A DNA stretch of 64,000 nucleotides from Chlorocebus sabaeus. Taxonomy: Eukaryota > Chordata > Mammalia > Primates > Cercopithecidae. This document shows, in pieces, positions 34,190 through 46,070 of the stretch. Each line of letters starts with the position of its first letter. Position 1 is the first letter of the stretch. The translations under genes were made by a program, and so were the position numbers. The notes below the pieces were generated by a model that did not search any database, was not told the origin of the DNA, and saw nothing but the letters and a program-made list of their open reading frames with translations. Location of the stretch: assembly GCF_047675955.1 (NCBI RefSeq), contig NC_132904.1, forward strand, positions 1,179,501 to 1,243,500. The letters run 5' to 3'.

Positions 34190-34335
34190 GAGCCCATGAC
34201 CCCTGGCCAGACCTCAGAGGTGTGTGTGGGCACCTTTGTATGCCGGGGAGAACAGGACGGCGGTGTGTGAGGGCACCTGTGTGCGTGGCAGGGAGGGCGG
34301 AGATGTGTGTGAGGGCACGTGTGTGTGCTGGGGAG
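34190..34335 (+). repeat. About 45-bp GTGTGTGAGGGCAC repeat, 3 copies
   Basis: GTGTGTG(A/G)GGGCAC heads three degenerate units, followed by a short (GGGAA)n run at 34340-34372. Confidence 0.8.
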
Positions 34336-35088
34336 GACAGGGAAGGGAAGGGAAGGGAAAGGAAAGGAAGGGAGAGGAGGTGGCGTCCAGGGAAGGGCTG
34401 AATGGGGACCTACTGGCCAGTGGAACGTGGACCCCAGGGTGGAGAGGACAGAGGAGCCAGGGCACAAGGTCCCAGCCTTCACCCAGGGAACTCAGCAGCA
34501 GATCAGGGAGGGGTGAACTGGCTGGAACTTCCCACATCTGCTGCTCTGGTCATTTCATGGAGGACCCGAAGGAGGCAGGAGGCGTCTCAGAGCCGCTGCA
34601 GTGAGAGGTTTCTCGGCTCAGGCCCCCGCTGTGTTACCAGGGTCTGGGCACTGCATCCTCTGTGGCTGTAGGAAGGGAGGCAGTGGTGGAACGAGGTTGG
34701 GGTTGGGGACCCAGCAGTCCAGCGTGGGGTGGCCGGGTGGGTGAGGTGGGGCCAGGTTCCAGGAGCTTCCTGCCTGGGGTCCCCAAAGCTATCAGAATGG
34801 GAGAAAGCTGGCTGTGCTCTGGACGGGCGTGGGAGGCCTGTGGCGAGAAAGGGACTCAGGACAGCCCTGGAAGCAGGTGCGAGGGGAGCCCAGGCCAGCA
34901 GCAGATGGTGCTGGTGTGGCCCGTCGTGCATTCCCAGAGTGGCCTCAGCGACCCTTCTGGTCCCACCTGCTCCTCCCAGCCCTACCACCTGGCAAGAGGT
35001 GGGCCCCCTGCCCCCATCAGCCCATGGAGGAGCCGCATGTCGCCTGAAGCCCAGTCCAGCTAAGTTCTCCAGGGACAAGCAACGCCGG
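34336..35088. other. Unassigned unique DNA
   Basis: GC-rich; no gene or transposon recognised. Confidence 0.5.
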
Positions 35089-35132
35089 GGAGGAGGAGAA
35101 GGAGGAGGAGGAGGAGGAAGAGGAGGAGGGGT
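35089..35132 (+). repeat. (GGA)n microsatellite
   Basis: Runs of GGAGGA with AAG interruptions, 44 bp. Confidence 0.9.
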
Positions 35133-35905
35133 GGTGGGGCCCATCCTGGCCGGGGGTCCCCCTTGGCCGCCCTGAGTGTGTGGGGAACTCTGCCAGGCAG
35201 GCACTGGGTCTTGGTGGGGGGTCCTGACCTCGTATGACCTCTCGCCCCCCCCCGCCCACTGCCCTCCACACTGGACGAGGGGTGCTGTAGCATCTTCAAG
35301 CCCACGGACACCTGGCAGGGTCCCCTCTGTGCCCTAAGTCCATCCTCCCGTTCGTTTAGGTGGCACAGACACACACAGCAGAGGTGGACTTGAATCTGTC
35401 CCCGGACCCACACCCAGGGTCCCAGGGCAGCCCATGGGGCAGCAGGGCTGTGCAGGCAGTCAGGAGAGGCCCTGGGTGCGTTAGAGGTGACCACGGGCAT
35501 GCACCTGTGTCTGTGGAAGGCACTGCCGGGGACTGGAGGGAGGCTGGTGGGGGCTGGTGGGGCTGGAGGGAGGGGGAGACAGCGACCCTCACATTGCCAG
35601 CCCTGGGCCCTGGCCTTGCTTGACAGTTGGACCCAGTCTGCCCTGGAGGGTTGTGAGCCTCTGAGGGTGGCACTGGGCGTTCTTACCCTCACTAGACAGC
35701 AGCACACCCAGGGCTGGGCAGCGGCGGGAAGGTGCTGAGGGTACTCTCGCCTGCCCGGGCAGTCGGGGAAGTGGGGACCACAGTGCCACAGGGCTCTCCC
35801 AGAGCCTCTCTCGCAGGCCTGCAGACACCACCTCTCCCTGTATTCTCATGGGGCTGTCCACCTGTGCACAGGCTCCCCGGGGGGTAGCAGGGGGGAGTGT
35901 CCAAG
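35133..35905. other. Unassigned unique DNA
   Basis: No gene or transposon recognised. Confidence 0.5.
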
Positions 35906-36066
35906 TCTCCTCTTCTTACGGGGACCCCAGCAGACTGGAGCAGGGCCTGCCCTTAAGGCCTCATTTTAACAAAATTCCCCTTCGAAAGGCCCTACCTGCA
36001 AATGCTGTCACACGGAGGTCCTGGGGGTCAGGACTATGACGCATGAATCTAGGGGACACGATGTAG
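35906..36066 (-). mobile_element. MLT1 LTR fragment, antisense
   Basis: TCTTCTTACGGGGACCCCAG, CTCATTTTAACAAAATTCCC, CTACCTGCAAATGCTGTCAC and GAGGTCCTGGGGGTCAGGAC follow the reverse MLT1 order. Confidence 0.75.
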
Positions 36067-37087
36067 CCGATGCAGGATGGCATCAGTGACACCTGCCCGC
36101 CATGTGCTTTTGCCTGCATAGTTGGGGCTACCCCTGGCTCTGGTCGTCCTCCCTGGGGGCCCTGCTCTCAGCCTCAGCATTTGTCCCCTGTCCCCTCTCA
36201 CCCCAGCTGTGGTTTCCGTCCCAGAGGGTCCTGAGCAGGGAGACATAAAAGGCCAACGCCGACGCCAAGGAGCCAGTGACGGGGGCTGTTCCCCTCAGCA
36301 GGGGCTGGGACCGCCGGGCTCACGGGGAGGAACCAGGTGGGGCTGGGATCTTCACCAAGAACACGTGGACGGGGACCTCGTGTGGGAGACGGGAGAAGGG
36401 AGGGGGCTGCAGACCAAAGACCCCAGAACACCCACGGAGGGGCCCGGGTGGGAGGAGTCATGGGGGAGCCGGGGAGGGAGCAAGGGGAAGAGATGGTGGG
36501 GGGAGCTGGGGGCCCCGAGCCCGAGGGGAGGCCACGGGACACAGAGCAGGGAGCTCTGTGCACAGGGGCCAAGGGGGCCAAGGGGGCCTCGGGGACCACA
36601 GGGGCCCTGGGAGCAGAGGTGCAGCAGGTGTGGGAGAGACGGAGGGAGTGGCCGACCTTGGCGACCTGCAGTGCCCTTGGCCTCCCTTCGGGTCAGGCTG
36701 GCCCATCAGGCTCTGCACCCCCCCTGCTGTGGCTCCACGCTGGGATGGCGCTGGCTGAGGAACAGAGAAGGAGGAACAGGCTCCCGGCCAGGGAGCACCA
36801 GGGAAGGACGGAGGACTCAACCCTTTGAGGGCCAATGGGCCATGGAGGGAATCTTCCCTGGCGCCACTGGGCTGGGGTGGCCCTTCCTCCTTCCCCTGTG
36901 GGAACGGGGCCCTCTAGGATCAGCCCCTCAGGGACCGCTGCCGCCCTGTCCCAGCCACTGCACTGAGGCCCAACCATGGCCTCCCTCAGCAAAGGGGCCT
37001 CCAGGATTTTACATGGGGTCCCAGCGACCGCACCCAACCGTGGGAGGCTTCACCTTCAGGTGACCAGAAAAGAGTGACTAATCCTAC
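36067..37087. other. Unassigned GC-rich unique DNA
   Basis: Short GGGGCC/AAGGGGGCC runs at 36565-36612. Open frames up to 313 codons occur here in several overlapping frames, but they resemble no known protein. Confidence 0.45.
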
Positions 37088-37240
37088 CCTGAGCTCACCC
37101 TAATCCCAGGCTCCCCCATGGGGGTCCGGCTACAGGGACCTGAGCTCACCCTAATCCCAGGCTCCCCCATGGGGGTCCGGCTACAGGGACCTGAGCTTAC
37201 CCTAATCCCAGGCTCCCCAATGGGGGTCTGGCTACAGGGA
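37088..37240 (+). repeat. 51-bp repeat, 3 copies
   Basis: CCTGAGCTCACCCTAATCCC starts at 37088, 37139 and 37190. The copies are almost identical. Confidence 0.95.
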
Positions 37241-37507
37241 GTCTCTGTCCAAAAGTGCCTGGCTTCAGGGCTGCTGCAGAGCTGCCTTCGGGGTGGGGGT
37301 GACAGCCAGACCCCGTTCTCCTACAGGGAGGCAGGGACTTTTTGTGGGGCTCATTCACAGGAGGGGCTGGAGACCCAAGGGCCACAGCTCTTTGGGATGG
37401 TGGATGAGACAAGAGTTTCTCCAGGAAGCCAGCACAACGCGCGCCGGAGGGCCGTGCCCCCAGCCACAGATGGTCTCACACCAGAGACAGGTCAAGGTCA
37501 AGTGATG

Positions 37508-37827
37508 CAGCCGGGTATGGTGACTCATGCCCACAGTCCCAGCACTTTCAGAGGCTGAGGAGAGAGGATCGCTTGAGCCCAGGAGGTCAAGACCAGCCTG
37601 GGCAACATATGGAGACCTCATCTCTACAAAAAAAAAAAAAAAAAAACCCAAAATTTAAAAAGTTAAAAAAAAAAATTAGCCAGGCATGGTGGTATGCACC
37701 CGTGGTCCCAGCTGCTTGGGAGGCTGAGGTGGGAGGATGGCTTGAGCCAAGGAAGTCGAGGCTGCAGTGAGCTGAGACCGCACCACGGCACCGCAGCCTG
37801 GGTGACAGAGAGACCCTGTCTCAGTAA
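37508..37827 (+). mobile_element. AluJ
   Basis: Starts GCCGGGTATGGTGACTCA, with an extra internal A-rich segment (37628-37676) and a tail near 37827. Confidence 0.85.
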
Positions 37828-37839
37828 AAGAAGATCAAG

Positions 37840-38486
37840 TGACTAGTCCTGGTATTGAGGGGGGTCTGGAGAACCAAGAGAAAAATCCCTTATGAAACGC
37901 AGATTTCGTGAAAACACTAACTTTACAAAACTGGAAATCTGCCAACTATTTAGGCATGAGGAGTTGTCATGCAGGGTTGCCTAGCGATGGACAGGCACAT
38001 TTCAAGAAATACGGGCTCAATCCATCAGGCCATATTATCCTACTTACTACCATTCAATGTAATTATGAGCTATCTTTCTCCTTGCATCCCAGGAAACTCC
38101 GCTCCTGTGCGGCGGGCTGTGTGTCCCTGTTCTGGGAGTGAGAGAATGTCTGAGGTACTGCTCCTAAATCTGAAAAACAAATAATAGTAATGATAAAAAA
38201 CAAATTGAAATCATAAATAAATGGTCTCATTACAGGCGAGGTGCAGGCTGCTGGGAAGGCGGGGCTGGGGCACCCCTATGGCCGCGGTGGCCGTTCTGCG
38301 GCGGGGACCTCGCCATAATCTCGAGAGCCATAGTTCATTAAACAAGTAAATACAAAGACAGTCACAGTAAAAATTCATGGGATATTAAGCCACAATTCAC
38401 CAGACTATAAACATCATTACGTCCTGACTTTCCTGTTATCAATCAGATGGGAGCTCCTCCTGGCGCATTTTCTGCTCAATTGTTTT
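37840..38486. promoter_or_regulatory. AT-rich unique block, candidate regulatory element
   Basis: Not recognised as a transposon. Contains TTAAACAAGTAAATA (38338-38352, two forkhead-like cores) directly followed by ACAAAG (SOX/TCF-like), and a GC-rich patch (38245-38320). Regulatory role is inferred. Confidence 0.3.
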
Positions 38487-38506
38487 GGACACAGTTTCTT
38501 TCTTTC

Positions 38507-38796
38507 TTTTTTTTTGAGACGGAGTCTCACTCTGTCACCCAGGCTGGAGTGCGGTGGCCGGATCTCAGCTCACTGCAAGCTCCGCCTCCCGGGTTTACGC
38601 CATTCTCCTGCCTCAGCCTCCCAGTAGCTGGGACTACAGGCGCCCGCCACCTCGCCCGGCTGTTTTTTTGTATTTTTTAGTAGAGACGGGGTTTCACCGT
38701 GTTAGCCAGGATGGTCTCGATCTCCTGACCTCGTGATCCGCCCATCTCGGCCTCCCAAAGTGCTGGGATTACAGGCTTGAGCCACCGCGCCCGGCC
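38507..38796 (-). mobile_element. AluY, Old World monkey type, antisense
   Basis: Contains GTGGCCGGATCTCAGCTCAC. Target-site duplication GA(C/T)ACAGTTTCTTTCT before 38503 and at 38798. Confidence 0.9.
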
Positions 38797-39224
38797 GGAT
38801 ACAGTTTCTTTCTATCTCACTTCTTCGTGGCTGTCTCAGGAAGGGACAGGAGGGAGGAGAGTGGCCTCCCGGGCTCCTGCGGCCTCTGCACGCCCTGCTT
38901 TGTCAGTAAGCGTGATGTCAGGCGTGGCCTCCCCACTTTCCTCCTTTGCGGGTGGGGCCCATTGTCCCTCCTCACTCCGCTCCCGTTAACTTCGGGGTGC
39001 ACCATCATGATGCTGGTTGCGCGGACTCGGCCTGTTCCTCCCAAGGAATGGGATTCATGCTCCAAAAGTATCCGGCCTGCACCTGGGAGCCCCTCGGAGA
39101 CGACACCCTCCTTCCTGCCCCTCCCACCCTGCACCCAGCACCAGCAGGAGGGAGCCTGGTGCAGCCCCCAGAAGTCCACGGAGGGGAAAGTAGGAAAAGT
39201 TACACTTTTAAGAATGTGGCCCCC
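38797..39224. other. Unassigned unique DNA
   Basis: No gene or repeat recognised until an old L1-like stretch at 39225-39281. Confidence 0.5.
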
Positions 39225-39291
39225 ATGCTTTTTCCAGCTCGTTTAAGCATTTTAAACATTGTTCTGAAATACACATAAAATGTGCCACCTG

Positions 39292-39827
39292 TGACTCCTC
39301 AAGGAACTAGAACTAGAAATACCATTTGACCCAGCCATCCCATGACTGGGCATATACCCAAAGGATTATAAATCATGCTGCTATAAAGACACATGCACAT
39401 GTATGTTTATCGTGGCACTATTCACAATAGCAAACACTTGGAACCAACCCAAATGTCCATCAGTGATAGACTGGATTAAGAAAAGGTGGCACATATACAC
39501 CATGGAATACTATGCAGCCATAAAAAAGGATGAGTTCATGTCCTTTGTACATGGATGAAGTTAGAAACCATCATTCTCAGCAAACTATCGCAAGAACAGA
39601 AAACCAAACACCGCATGTTCTCACTCATAGGTGGGAATTGAACAATGAGATCACCTGGACACAGGGCGGGAACATCACACACTGGGGCCTGTGGTGGGGT
39701 GGGGGGAGGGGGGAGGGATAGCATTAAGAGAAATACGTAATGCAAATGACAAGTTAATGGGTGCAGCACACCAACACGGCACATGTATCGCGTATACCCT
39801 AGAACTTAAAGTATAATACAAAAAAAA
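39292..39827 (+). mobile_element. L1PA-type 3' fragment, 5' truncated
   Basis: Ends of ORF2 and 3' UTR of a primate L1: AACTAGAAATACCATTTGAC, CCCAAAGGATTATAAATC, GGTGGGGGGAGGGGGGAGG, CTTAAAGTATAATACAAAAA. Target-site duplication GTGCCACCTG at 39282-39291 and 39828-39837. Only the last part of ORF2 is present, with stops. Confidence 0.9.
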
Positions 39828-39884
39828 GTGCCACCTGACACATTCTAAGCGTGTACAGTTTGGGAGCGTTCAGTACATTTGCAC

Positions 39885-40307
39885 TGATAAGGTTTGGCTC
39901 TGTGTCCCCACCCAAATCTCAGGCCGAACTGTAACCCCCAGGGTTGGCGGTGGGGCCTGGTGGGAGGTGATTGGGTCTTGGGGACGATTCCTCACAAATG
40001 GTTTAGCGCCGTCCCTGGGTGCTGTCTGCTCCACCCGGCCTGAGTTCTCTCTAGCTCTGGGTGTTAGTAAGGACGCAGCAGCTCCCGCTCACGCCCTTGC
40101 TGCTCCCACCAGGTAAGATGAGCCTGCTTCCCCTCGCCTTCCGCCATGACTGAAAGTCTCCTGAGGCCTCACCAGAAGTCAGGTAGGGCACCAGCATCAG
40201 GCTTCCCCTGCAGCCTGAGCAACTGAGAGCCAATTCAACCTCTTTTCTGTAGCAAGCACCCAGTCTCGGGTGATTCTTTATAGTGGTGCGAGAACGGACG
40301 AATACAC
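39885..40307 (+). mobile_element. MaLR LTR (MST type)
   Basis: TGATAAGGTTTGGCTCTGTG at the start and GAGAACGGACGAATACAC at the end, with GGTGGGAGGTGATTGGGTCT inside. Confidence 0.85.
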
Positions 40308-41679
40308 GTCCTGCTGTGCCACCCCCCCCCCGCCCCCCACAGCCTGCTCTCGGGCTTTTTATACCCCCACCTCCTCCTTGCTCATGGCTGACAGATACCT
40401 AATGAGGAGGGGACCTGCAGGGGCCCACGCTTTTCCTGCTGGGTCATAGGCAGCAAGCAGGGCCGCAGGCCTTCATCCAAAGTCGGGTCTGAAGTTTCCT
40501 ATGTTCCCAGCCATCTGACCCCTTCACTGCCTCCCACCCATGTACGAAGCCCCACCCAGGCTGGGCTGAGTCTCCTGGGGCCCCAGGATGGTGTGCCCAC
40601 CTCTGAGTCCCTGGAAGGTCTTTCTGTGTCCTGCGACTGGGTCCTGCCCGCTGGGACTTGGGCCTCAGAGTCACCCAGGAACAAGGCACCCATCTTTCTC
40701 CAGCACAGCCCGTACTAATGAGAGGCAGACACAGACTCCGATCCCCCTCGCGCTCCTGTTTCCCTCCTCAGCACTTCTCCAGCTGCCCAAAGAGTGGGCA
40801 GGAGCCATCACCCTTGGGCTATAGAGGCTGAGACTCCCAACCCCAGCAGACAGAAGTTCTGGGAGCCACCTCAGCACGACCCAGCCAGGGTGGGCAGCGG
40901 GGACGGGCCACGGGGTGCTATGCATCTCAGCACCTGCTCCCAGCCCCTCCCACCCCCCTCACCTCTCCTTCCCCCACCCTGAGTCCAGGGGATAGGGTGG
41001 GGCCAGCCCAGCTGGGAAGAGAGTGGAGCTTTCACTTGGGGTGCCCCAGGGTGAGCTCGGGGTGTTGAGGGGGTGACACAGGTGGGCAGCACTTGGCCCT
41101 CACAAAGGTTGTCATTTTCACAGCAGAGAGTAAGGCCTGCCAGACACAGCTCTGGGATCTGCTCTGGTCCCCTCGACAGTGCGGTCAATGCCCTGTGGGT
41201 GGCCAGTGACCCACCTGGTGAGCCCGGTGGACAGGACAGTGTCCTTGGGGATATGGGACCGGCACCTCTGAGGCAGGGCCCGGCCTGAGGAGCCTCTGGG
41301 GCCTGCTGGGGTCCTTGGCCTCCGTCCACCGTGCACCTCCCATTCCCCCAAGCCTCTCCTCCGCACCCCTCCCTCCTCGCCTCTCAGGGACCCTGTGGCC
41401 CCTTCGTAGCACCCCAGCTTATGTGACCTCAGGTTACACAGGCAGCAGCTTGGGGGCACATCTGGGCTCCTCTGTCAAATCATCAGGAGGACCTGGCGGG
41501 CCGCACTTTGGCCGACGGTCCATGGAGCCATGGCCGGGACCAGAACAGAACCACTGGGGCCCAGCCCTAGACGTGAATTCAACCGCGAGGAGAGCTCTGA
41601 CCTGGAGCAACAGCCCGAGACCCCTGCTGCACTCGAGCTGTAGAGAGGGAGGCCATGAGCTCCGACAACACAGACAGAA
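40308..41679. other. Unassigned unique DNA
   Basis: A C-run lies at 40322-40341. No gene or transposon recognised. Confidence 0.5.
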
Positions 41680-42006
41680 GGCCAGGCGCGATAGCTCACG
41701 CCTGGAAACCCAGCACTGTGGGAGGCCGTAGTGGGTGGATCGCCTGAGGTCGGTGGGTCACCTGAGGTCAGGAGTTCAAGACCATCCTGGCCACCATGAC
41801 GAAACCCCATCTCTACTAAAAACACAAAAGTTAGCCAGGCATGGTGGCAGACCCCTGTAATCCCAGCTACTTGGGAGGCTGAGGCAGGAGAATCACTTGA
41901 ACCCAGGAGGCAGAGGTTGCAGAGAGCTGAGATCTCGCCACTGTATTCCAGCCTGGGTGACAGAGTGAGACTCTGTCTCAAAAAAATAAAAAATAAAATA
42001 AAATAA
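41680..42006 (+). mobile_element. AluS with a small internal duplication
   Basis: Starts GCCAGGCGCGATAGCTC. The block (C)GCCTGAGGTC(GG/AG) is repeated near 41740-41775. AATAAAATA tail. Confidence 0.9.
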
Positions 42007-43902
42007 ACACAGATGGGAAAATGTCCCCAGCCCCCAAAATACCACAATGAAACCGAAAGCCAAACAAGCTCAGAAAGATACATTGCTGCATGCACGCCGT
42101 GGAGAATGCTAACATCTTCCGTTTACAAAGGGCTCTTATAAATCAGTATTAAAAACCGGAAAGGACATGAACAACTCACAAAAGAAAAAGGCAAATGGCT
42201 ACTAAATACGTGGGGAAATGCAGAACCTCAGCAGCGAATGAAAACGTGCAGAGTAATGAGCGTCAGAGTGCGGCCGCTGAGGGCCCACCAGGGCGGCTGG
42301 TTCACATCCACAGCTGACGGAGGAAGGAACCGGCGTGAGCCCAGTCAGTGCAACTCCCAGGGCTTCTTACTGCAGCATCCCTCCACGTCCCACTCCCCAC
42401 CCTCTGGCCTGTCTTCTGACAAGCCCTCCTTGGGTGTTTGGTTCCTACGTAGGCAACACTTACCTCCGTGTGCTGGTGACCCGTGGAGCTTCCAGAACAA
42501 TGTGTGCAGTGTGGAGCTGACACCCCTGCAACCCCCAACAGCGGCTGCCTGGGCACTGCACTGCCCAGGCTTACCTTCTCATCCCTTAGCGGGGGCATCG
42601 TGGGGGTGTGAGCACACATGGTCAGCAGGTGCTGGATCTGTGCTGGGCTTCTGAGCGTCAGAGGCCCCACCGTGCCCCTCCAGGCTTCCTAGTCACCTCC
42701 ATTGGGCACAGCAGGAAGCCCCCAGGCTGGGGCAGGGGCAGGAGTTCAGATGGAGACAGGCAGTTCAGCAGCTAAAGTCCCCGTTGTAACAGGCGCTGCT
42801 TTCCACCAGTGTGTAGCACCTGGTGGTGGGGACACCCAGAGGGGCCTGGGTGGCAGACCCCCACACCTGCTCCCACCTGCTCACTGACCTCCTGCCTGTC
42901 CCTATGGGGGTCTCTAGCCACCTGTGTACAACAGAGGGGGAATTAGACTGTGGCCACCCTCTCTAGACCTGCACCCCGTTCCTTTCTGCAGCAGGACGGG
43001 CTGGCCAAGAGCAACCGATTGTGGAGGTAAGAGGCCCATAGCTGTCGGGCATGGAGCTGGTGGGCGTGGGGCTGGCGGGGCGTGGGGCAAGCCTCTGGGA
43101 AGGGACTGCTGAGAGAGCAGCAGGAGGACCAGAGGCGATGAAGGGAAGGCAGGGCGGGGGCAGCAGCAACAGAGGCCCTAACCTGAGCCGCCCTGACCCC
43201 GCTCTCTGGCCCCTGTCCAGGGACAGGTGCGTGTGGGAAGTGAGCAGAGAGGACAGAGGCAGGTGTGACTGTGGGCAGGGCGGCCTCTCTAAGGTCCCCC
43301 GGAGTAGTGGGGGATCTGTTTGCAGGACAGAGTCATGGGAAGCCTGGGCCAGCCAGGGAGGTCCTGCCAGTGGGGAAGGAGGTGGCTGCTCCCATGGCTG
43401 GGCCAGAGGTGTCCCTGATGTCTGTAGATGGTGCTGGGAACCAAGAAAGCGGCTGCTCTTCCTCCTCCACACACGGATCGAGGTGAGGAGGACGGGACGG
43501 GTCAGGGATGGGGCGGGCGCAGGAAATCCAGCTCTCAGGCAGGTGAAGGGGGCCGGTCCCGGAGGGGGTATGAGGCTGGCTGGGAGGCCCCGGGAATGCG
43601 CGCGACGGCAGGCCGGCTGCCCACCCGTGCCACCTGCCCTCTCCCCACAGGTCCTTGGCCCAGCTCCTGGGGGCCGTAAGCTTGTCCCGCAGCAGCTCGG
43701 GGGATACTGCTTAGCGGGGCGCCTCGTCATTGGTCGTTCGCCTGCTCAGTCTGGGGCAGGGGCTGGGACAGCGTCTTTAACCCCTGCTGCGGGTGCGGGG
43801 ATTAGGACAACGTGGAGTGAGTGAAGGGATGGTGCTGTGAGCTCTCAGCGCGGGGAGACCCACGCCTGGCCGGGGCAACAGGAGCGCGCGGGGGTGGGGA
43901 AT
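42007..43902. other. Unassigned unique DNA; CpG-richer from about 43000
   Basis: 43000-43830 is GC- and CpG-rich with an inverted CCAAT (TCATTGGTCG, 43727-43736). It may be a weak promoter-like region. No coding product recognised. Confidence 0.4.
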
Positions 43903-44168
43903 GGGGGGAGCTGGGGGGAGGAGCTGGGGGAGGAGCTGGGGGGGAGCTGGGGGGAGGAGCTGGGGGAGGAGCTGGGGGGAAGAGCTGGGGGGAGCTGGGG
44001 GGGAGCTGGGGGGAGGAGCTGGGGGAGGAGCTGGGGAGGAGCTGGGGGAGGAGCTGGGGGGAGCTGAGAGGGAGCTGGGGGGAGGAGCTGGGGGAGGAGC
44101 TGGGGGGAGCTGAGAGGGAGCTGGGGGGAGGAGCTGGGGGGGGAGCTGGGGGGAGCTGGGAGGGAGAG
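43903..44168 (+). repeat. GGGGGAGGAGCTG G-rich minisatellite
   Basis: About 20 units of GGGGGAGGAGCTG and GGGGGGAGCTG. Runs of 4-7 G every 8-14 bp make it strongly quadruplex-forming. Confidence 0.95.
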
Positions 44169-44176
44169 AAGGTTGA

Positions 44177-44184
44177 TGACGTCA
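44177..44184 (+). promoter_or_regulatory. Consensus CRE TGACGTCA
   Basis: Full palindromic CREB/ATF site just past the G-rich array. No start site or transcript can be shown. Confidence 0.4.
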
Positions 44185-44418
44185 GTGGTTCAGTTCTGCA
44201 GCAGCCGTAGGCCGCGGACGTGAGACACCAGCTGACGCCCAGAGCCTCACAACCCCTGGACGCACATTCTCCCAGGGCCGGTGCCTGGAAACAAAGGCCA
44301 CCCCCGCCGGACGGAAACTTCTAGGCTGGCAATGGAGATGGGACATCCGATGACCCCCTCTGTATCCTCCTCTCCCCTGGGGTCCTCCAGGAAGGCCTGC
44401 GTGGTCAATGACCCACTT

Positions 44419-44961
44419 TGTTTTGTTTTGTTTTTGAGATGGTGTCTTGTTGTGTCTCCCAGGCTGGGGTGCAGTGGTGCGACCTCGGCTCTGGGGTTCC
44501 AGCGATTCTCCTGCCTCAGCCTCCTGAGTCGCTGGGACTGCGGGTGTGCGCCGCCACGCCCGGCAATTTTTTTTTTTTTTTTTTTTTTTTTGAGACGGGG
44601 TCTCACTCTGTAGCCCAGGCTAGGGTGCAGTGGCGCTATCTCGGCTCACTGCAAGCTCTGCCTTCCGGGTTCACACCATTCTCCTCCCGACCAGCTGGGA
44701 CTACAAGTGCCCTCCACCACGCCCGGCTAATTTTTTTTTTTTTTTGGTAGTTTGTTTTTTTAGTAAAAACGGGGTTTCACCGTGTTAGCCAGGATGTTCT
44801 TGATCTCCTGACCTCATGATTCACCGCAGCCTCCCAAAGTGCTGGGATTAAGGCGTGAACCATGTTGGCCAGGCTGGTCTTGAACTCCTGACCTCAGGTG
44901 ATCCACCTGCCTCGGCCTCCCACAGTGCTAGGATTACAGGCATGAGCCACTGCACCCAGCT
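44419..44961 (-). mobile_element. Alu with a second Alu inside, antisense
   Basis: Target-site duplication TCAATGACCCACTT at 44405-44418 and 44962-44975 bounds the outer AluS. An AluY (about 44566-44860), in the same orientation, occupies its centre. Central outer bases and the inner 5' end are missing, so Alu-Alu recombination is as likely as simple insertion. Confidence 0.85.
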
Positions 44962-44975
44962 TCAATGACCCACTT

Positions 44976-45194
44976 GTCCACTGCCCTGCACTTACATCCT
45001 CAGGCAGCTGGAGCCACCTCCTGCAGGAAGCCCTCCCCCTACCACGCACTCACCCACAGGCGGGGCTTCCCCTTGGGTTGCCATTGACCCTGTGGTCGGC
45101 AGTGCACCCGGTGCTCCCAGGTGTGCCTCCCTGTGTGGCCCATGAGCTCTTCTGGGTGGAGCTCAGAAATGCTGCTGGGCAGTTTTACTGAAGT
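44976..45194. other. Unassigned unique DNA
   Basis: No gene recognised. Confidence 0.45.
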
Positions 45195-46070
45195 TTGTAC
45201 ATATATGATTCGATGAGTTTGACAAACGACCCAGCCGTCAGGATGCATGAGAATTCCTACCACCCTGGACCTGCAGCCACCCCTCTGCCTTCTGTAGCTA
45301 CAGTTTTGCCTTTTGTAGAATGTCATAGAAATAGAATCATACAGCACATGGCTTTCTGAGGCCGGATTCTTTCACTTGGCCTAATGTGTCTGAGATTCAC
45401 TCACATCTCGGCCACGCTCCCCGGCCCGCTCTGGTCACGGCTGAGTCGTGTTCCCCGTGTGGGTGCACCACAGCCTGTCTGTCCAGTCAGCACCCAAGGA
45501 CAAAGGGGTTCTTTCCACTTCTTGGGTGTTACAAATAAAGTGGCTATGAACATTTGCATGCAAGTTGTGTGTGGCTGTAAGTTTTCATTTTTCATGGGAA
45601 AATACCTGTAAGTGGGATTGTTGGATTGCACAGTAACGGTGTGTTTAATTTTTATAAGAAACTGGGCCGGGCGCGGTGGCTCAAGCCTGTAATCCCAGCA
45701 CTTTGGGAGGCCGAGACGGGCGGATCACGAGGTCAGGAGATCGAGACCATCTTGGCTAACACAGTGAAACCCCGTCTCTACTAAAAACACAAAAAAAAAC
45801 TAGCCGGGCGAGGTGGCGGGCGCCTGTAGTCCCCGATACTCGGGAGGCTGAGGCAGGAGAATGGCGTAAACCCGGGAGGCGGAGCTTGCAGTGAGCTGAG
45901 ATCCGGCCACTGCACTCCAGCCCGGGTGACAGAGCAAGACTCCGTCTCAAAAAAAAAAAAAAAAAAAAAAAAAAGAAACTGACAGACTGGTTCCCAAAGC
46001 ATCATTTTGCACTCCCATCTGCAACGTCTGAGCATTCCAGGTGCTGTGCATCTACTAAATTTTAGTCATT
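45195..46070 (-). mobile_element. Old L1 3' region, antisense, split by AluY
   Basis: CATAGAAATAGAATCATACA, GGCCTAATGTGTCTGAGATT, CTGAGTCGTGTTCCCCGTG and AGTGGGATTGTTGGATTGC follow the antisense L1M 3' region; it resumes after the AluY at 45974. Confidence 0.75.
45665..45973 (+). mobile_element. AluY, Old World monkey type
   Basis: Carries GATCCGGCCACTGCACTCC. Target-site duplication AAGAAACTG on both sides. Long A-tail. Confidence 0.95.

Noticed and set aside
36122..37063. 313-codon frame as a possible gene
   Set aside because: No start context, splice structure or recognisable domain; overlapping frames of similar size exist in this GC-rich stretch.
39292..39827. Intact L1 ORF2
   Set aside because: Only the last part of ORF2 and the 3' UTR are present, with stops; it cannot encode an active protein.
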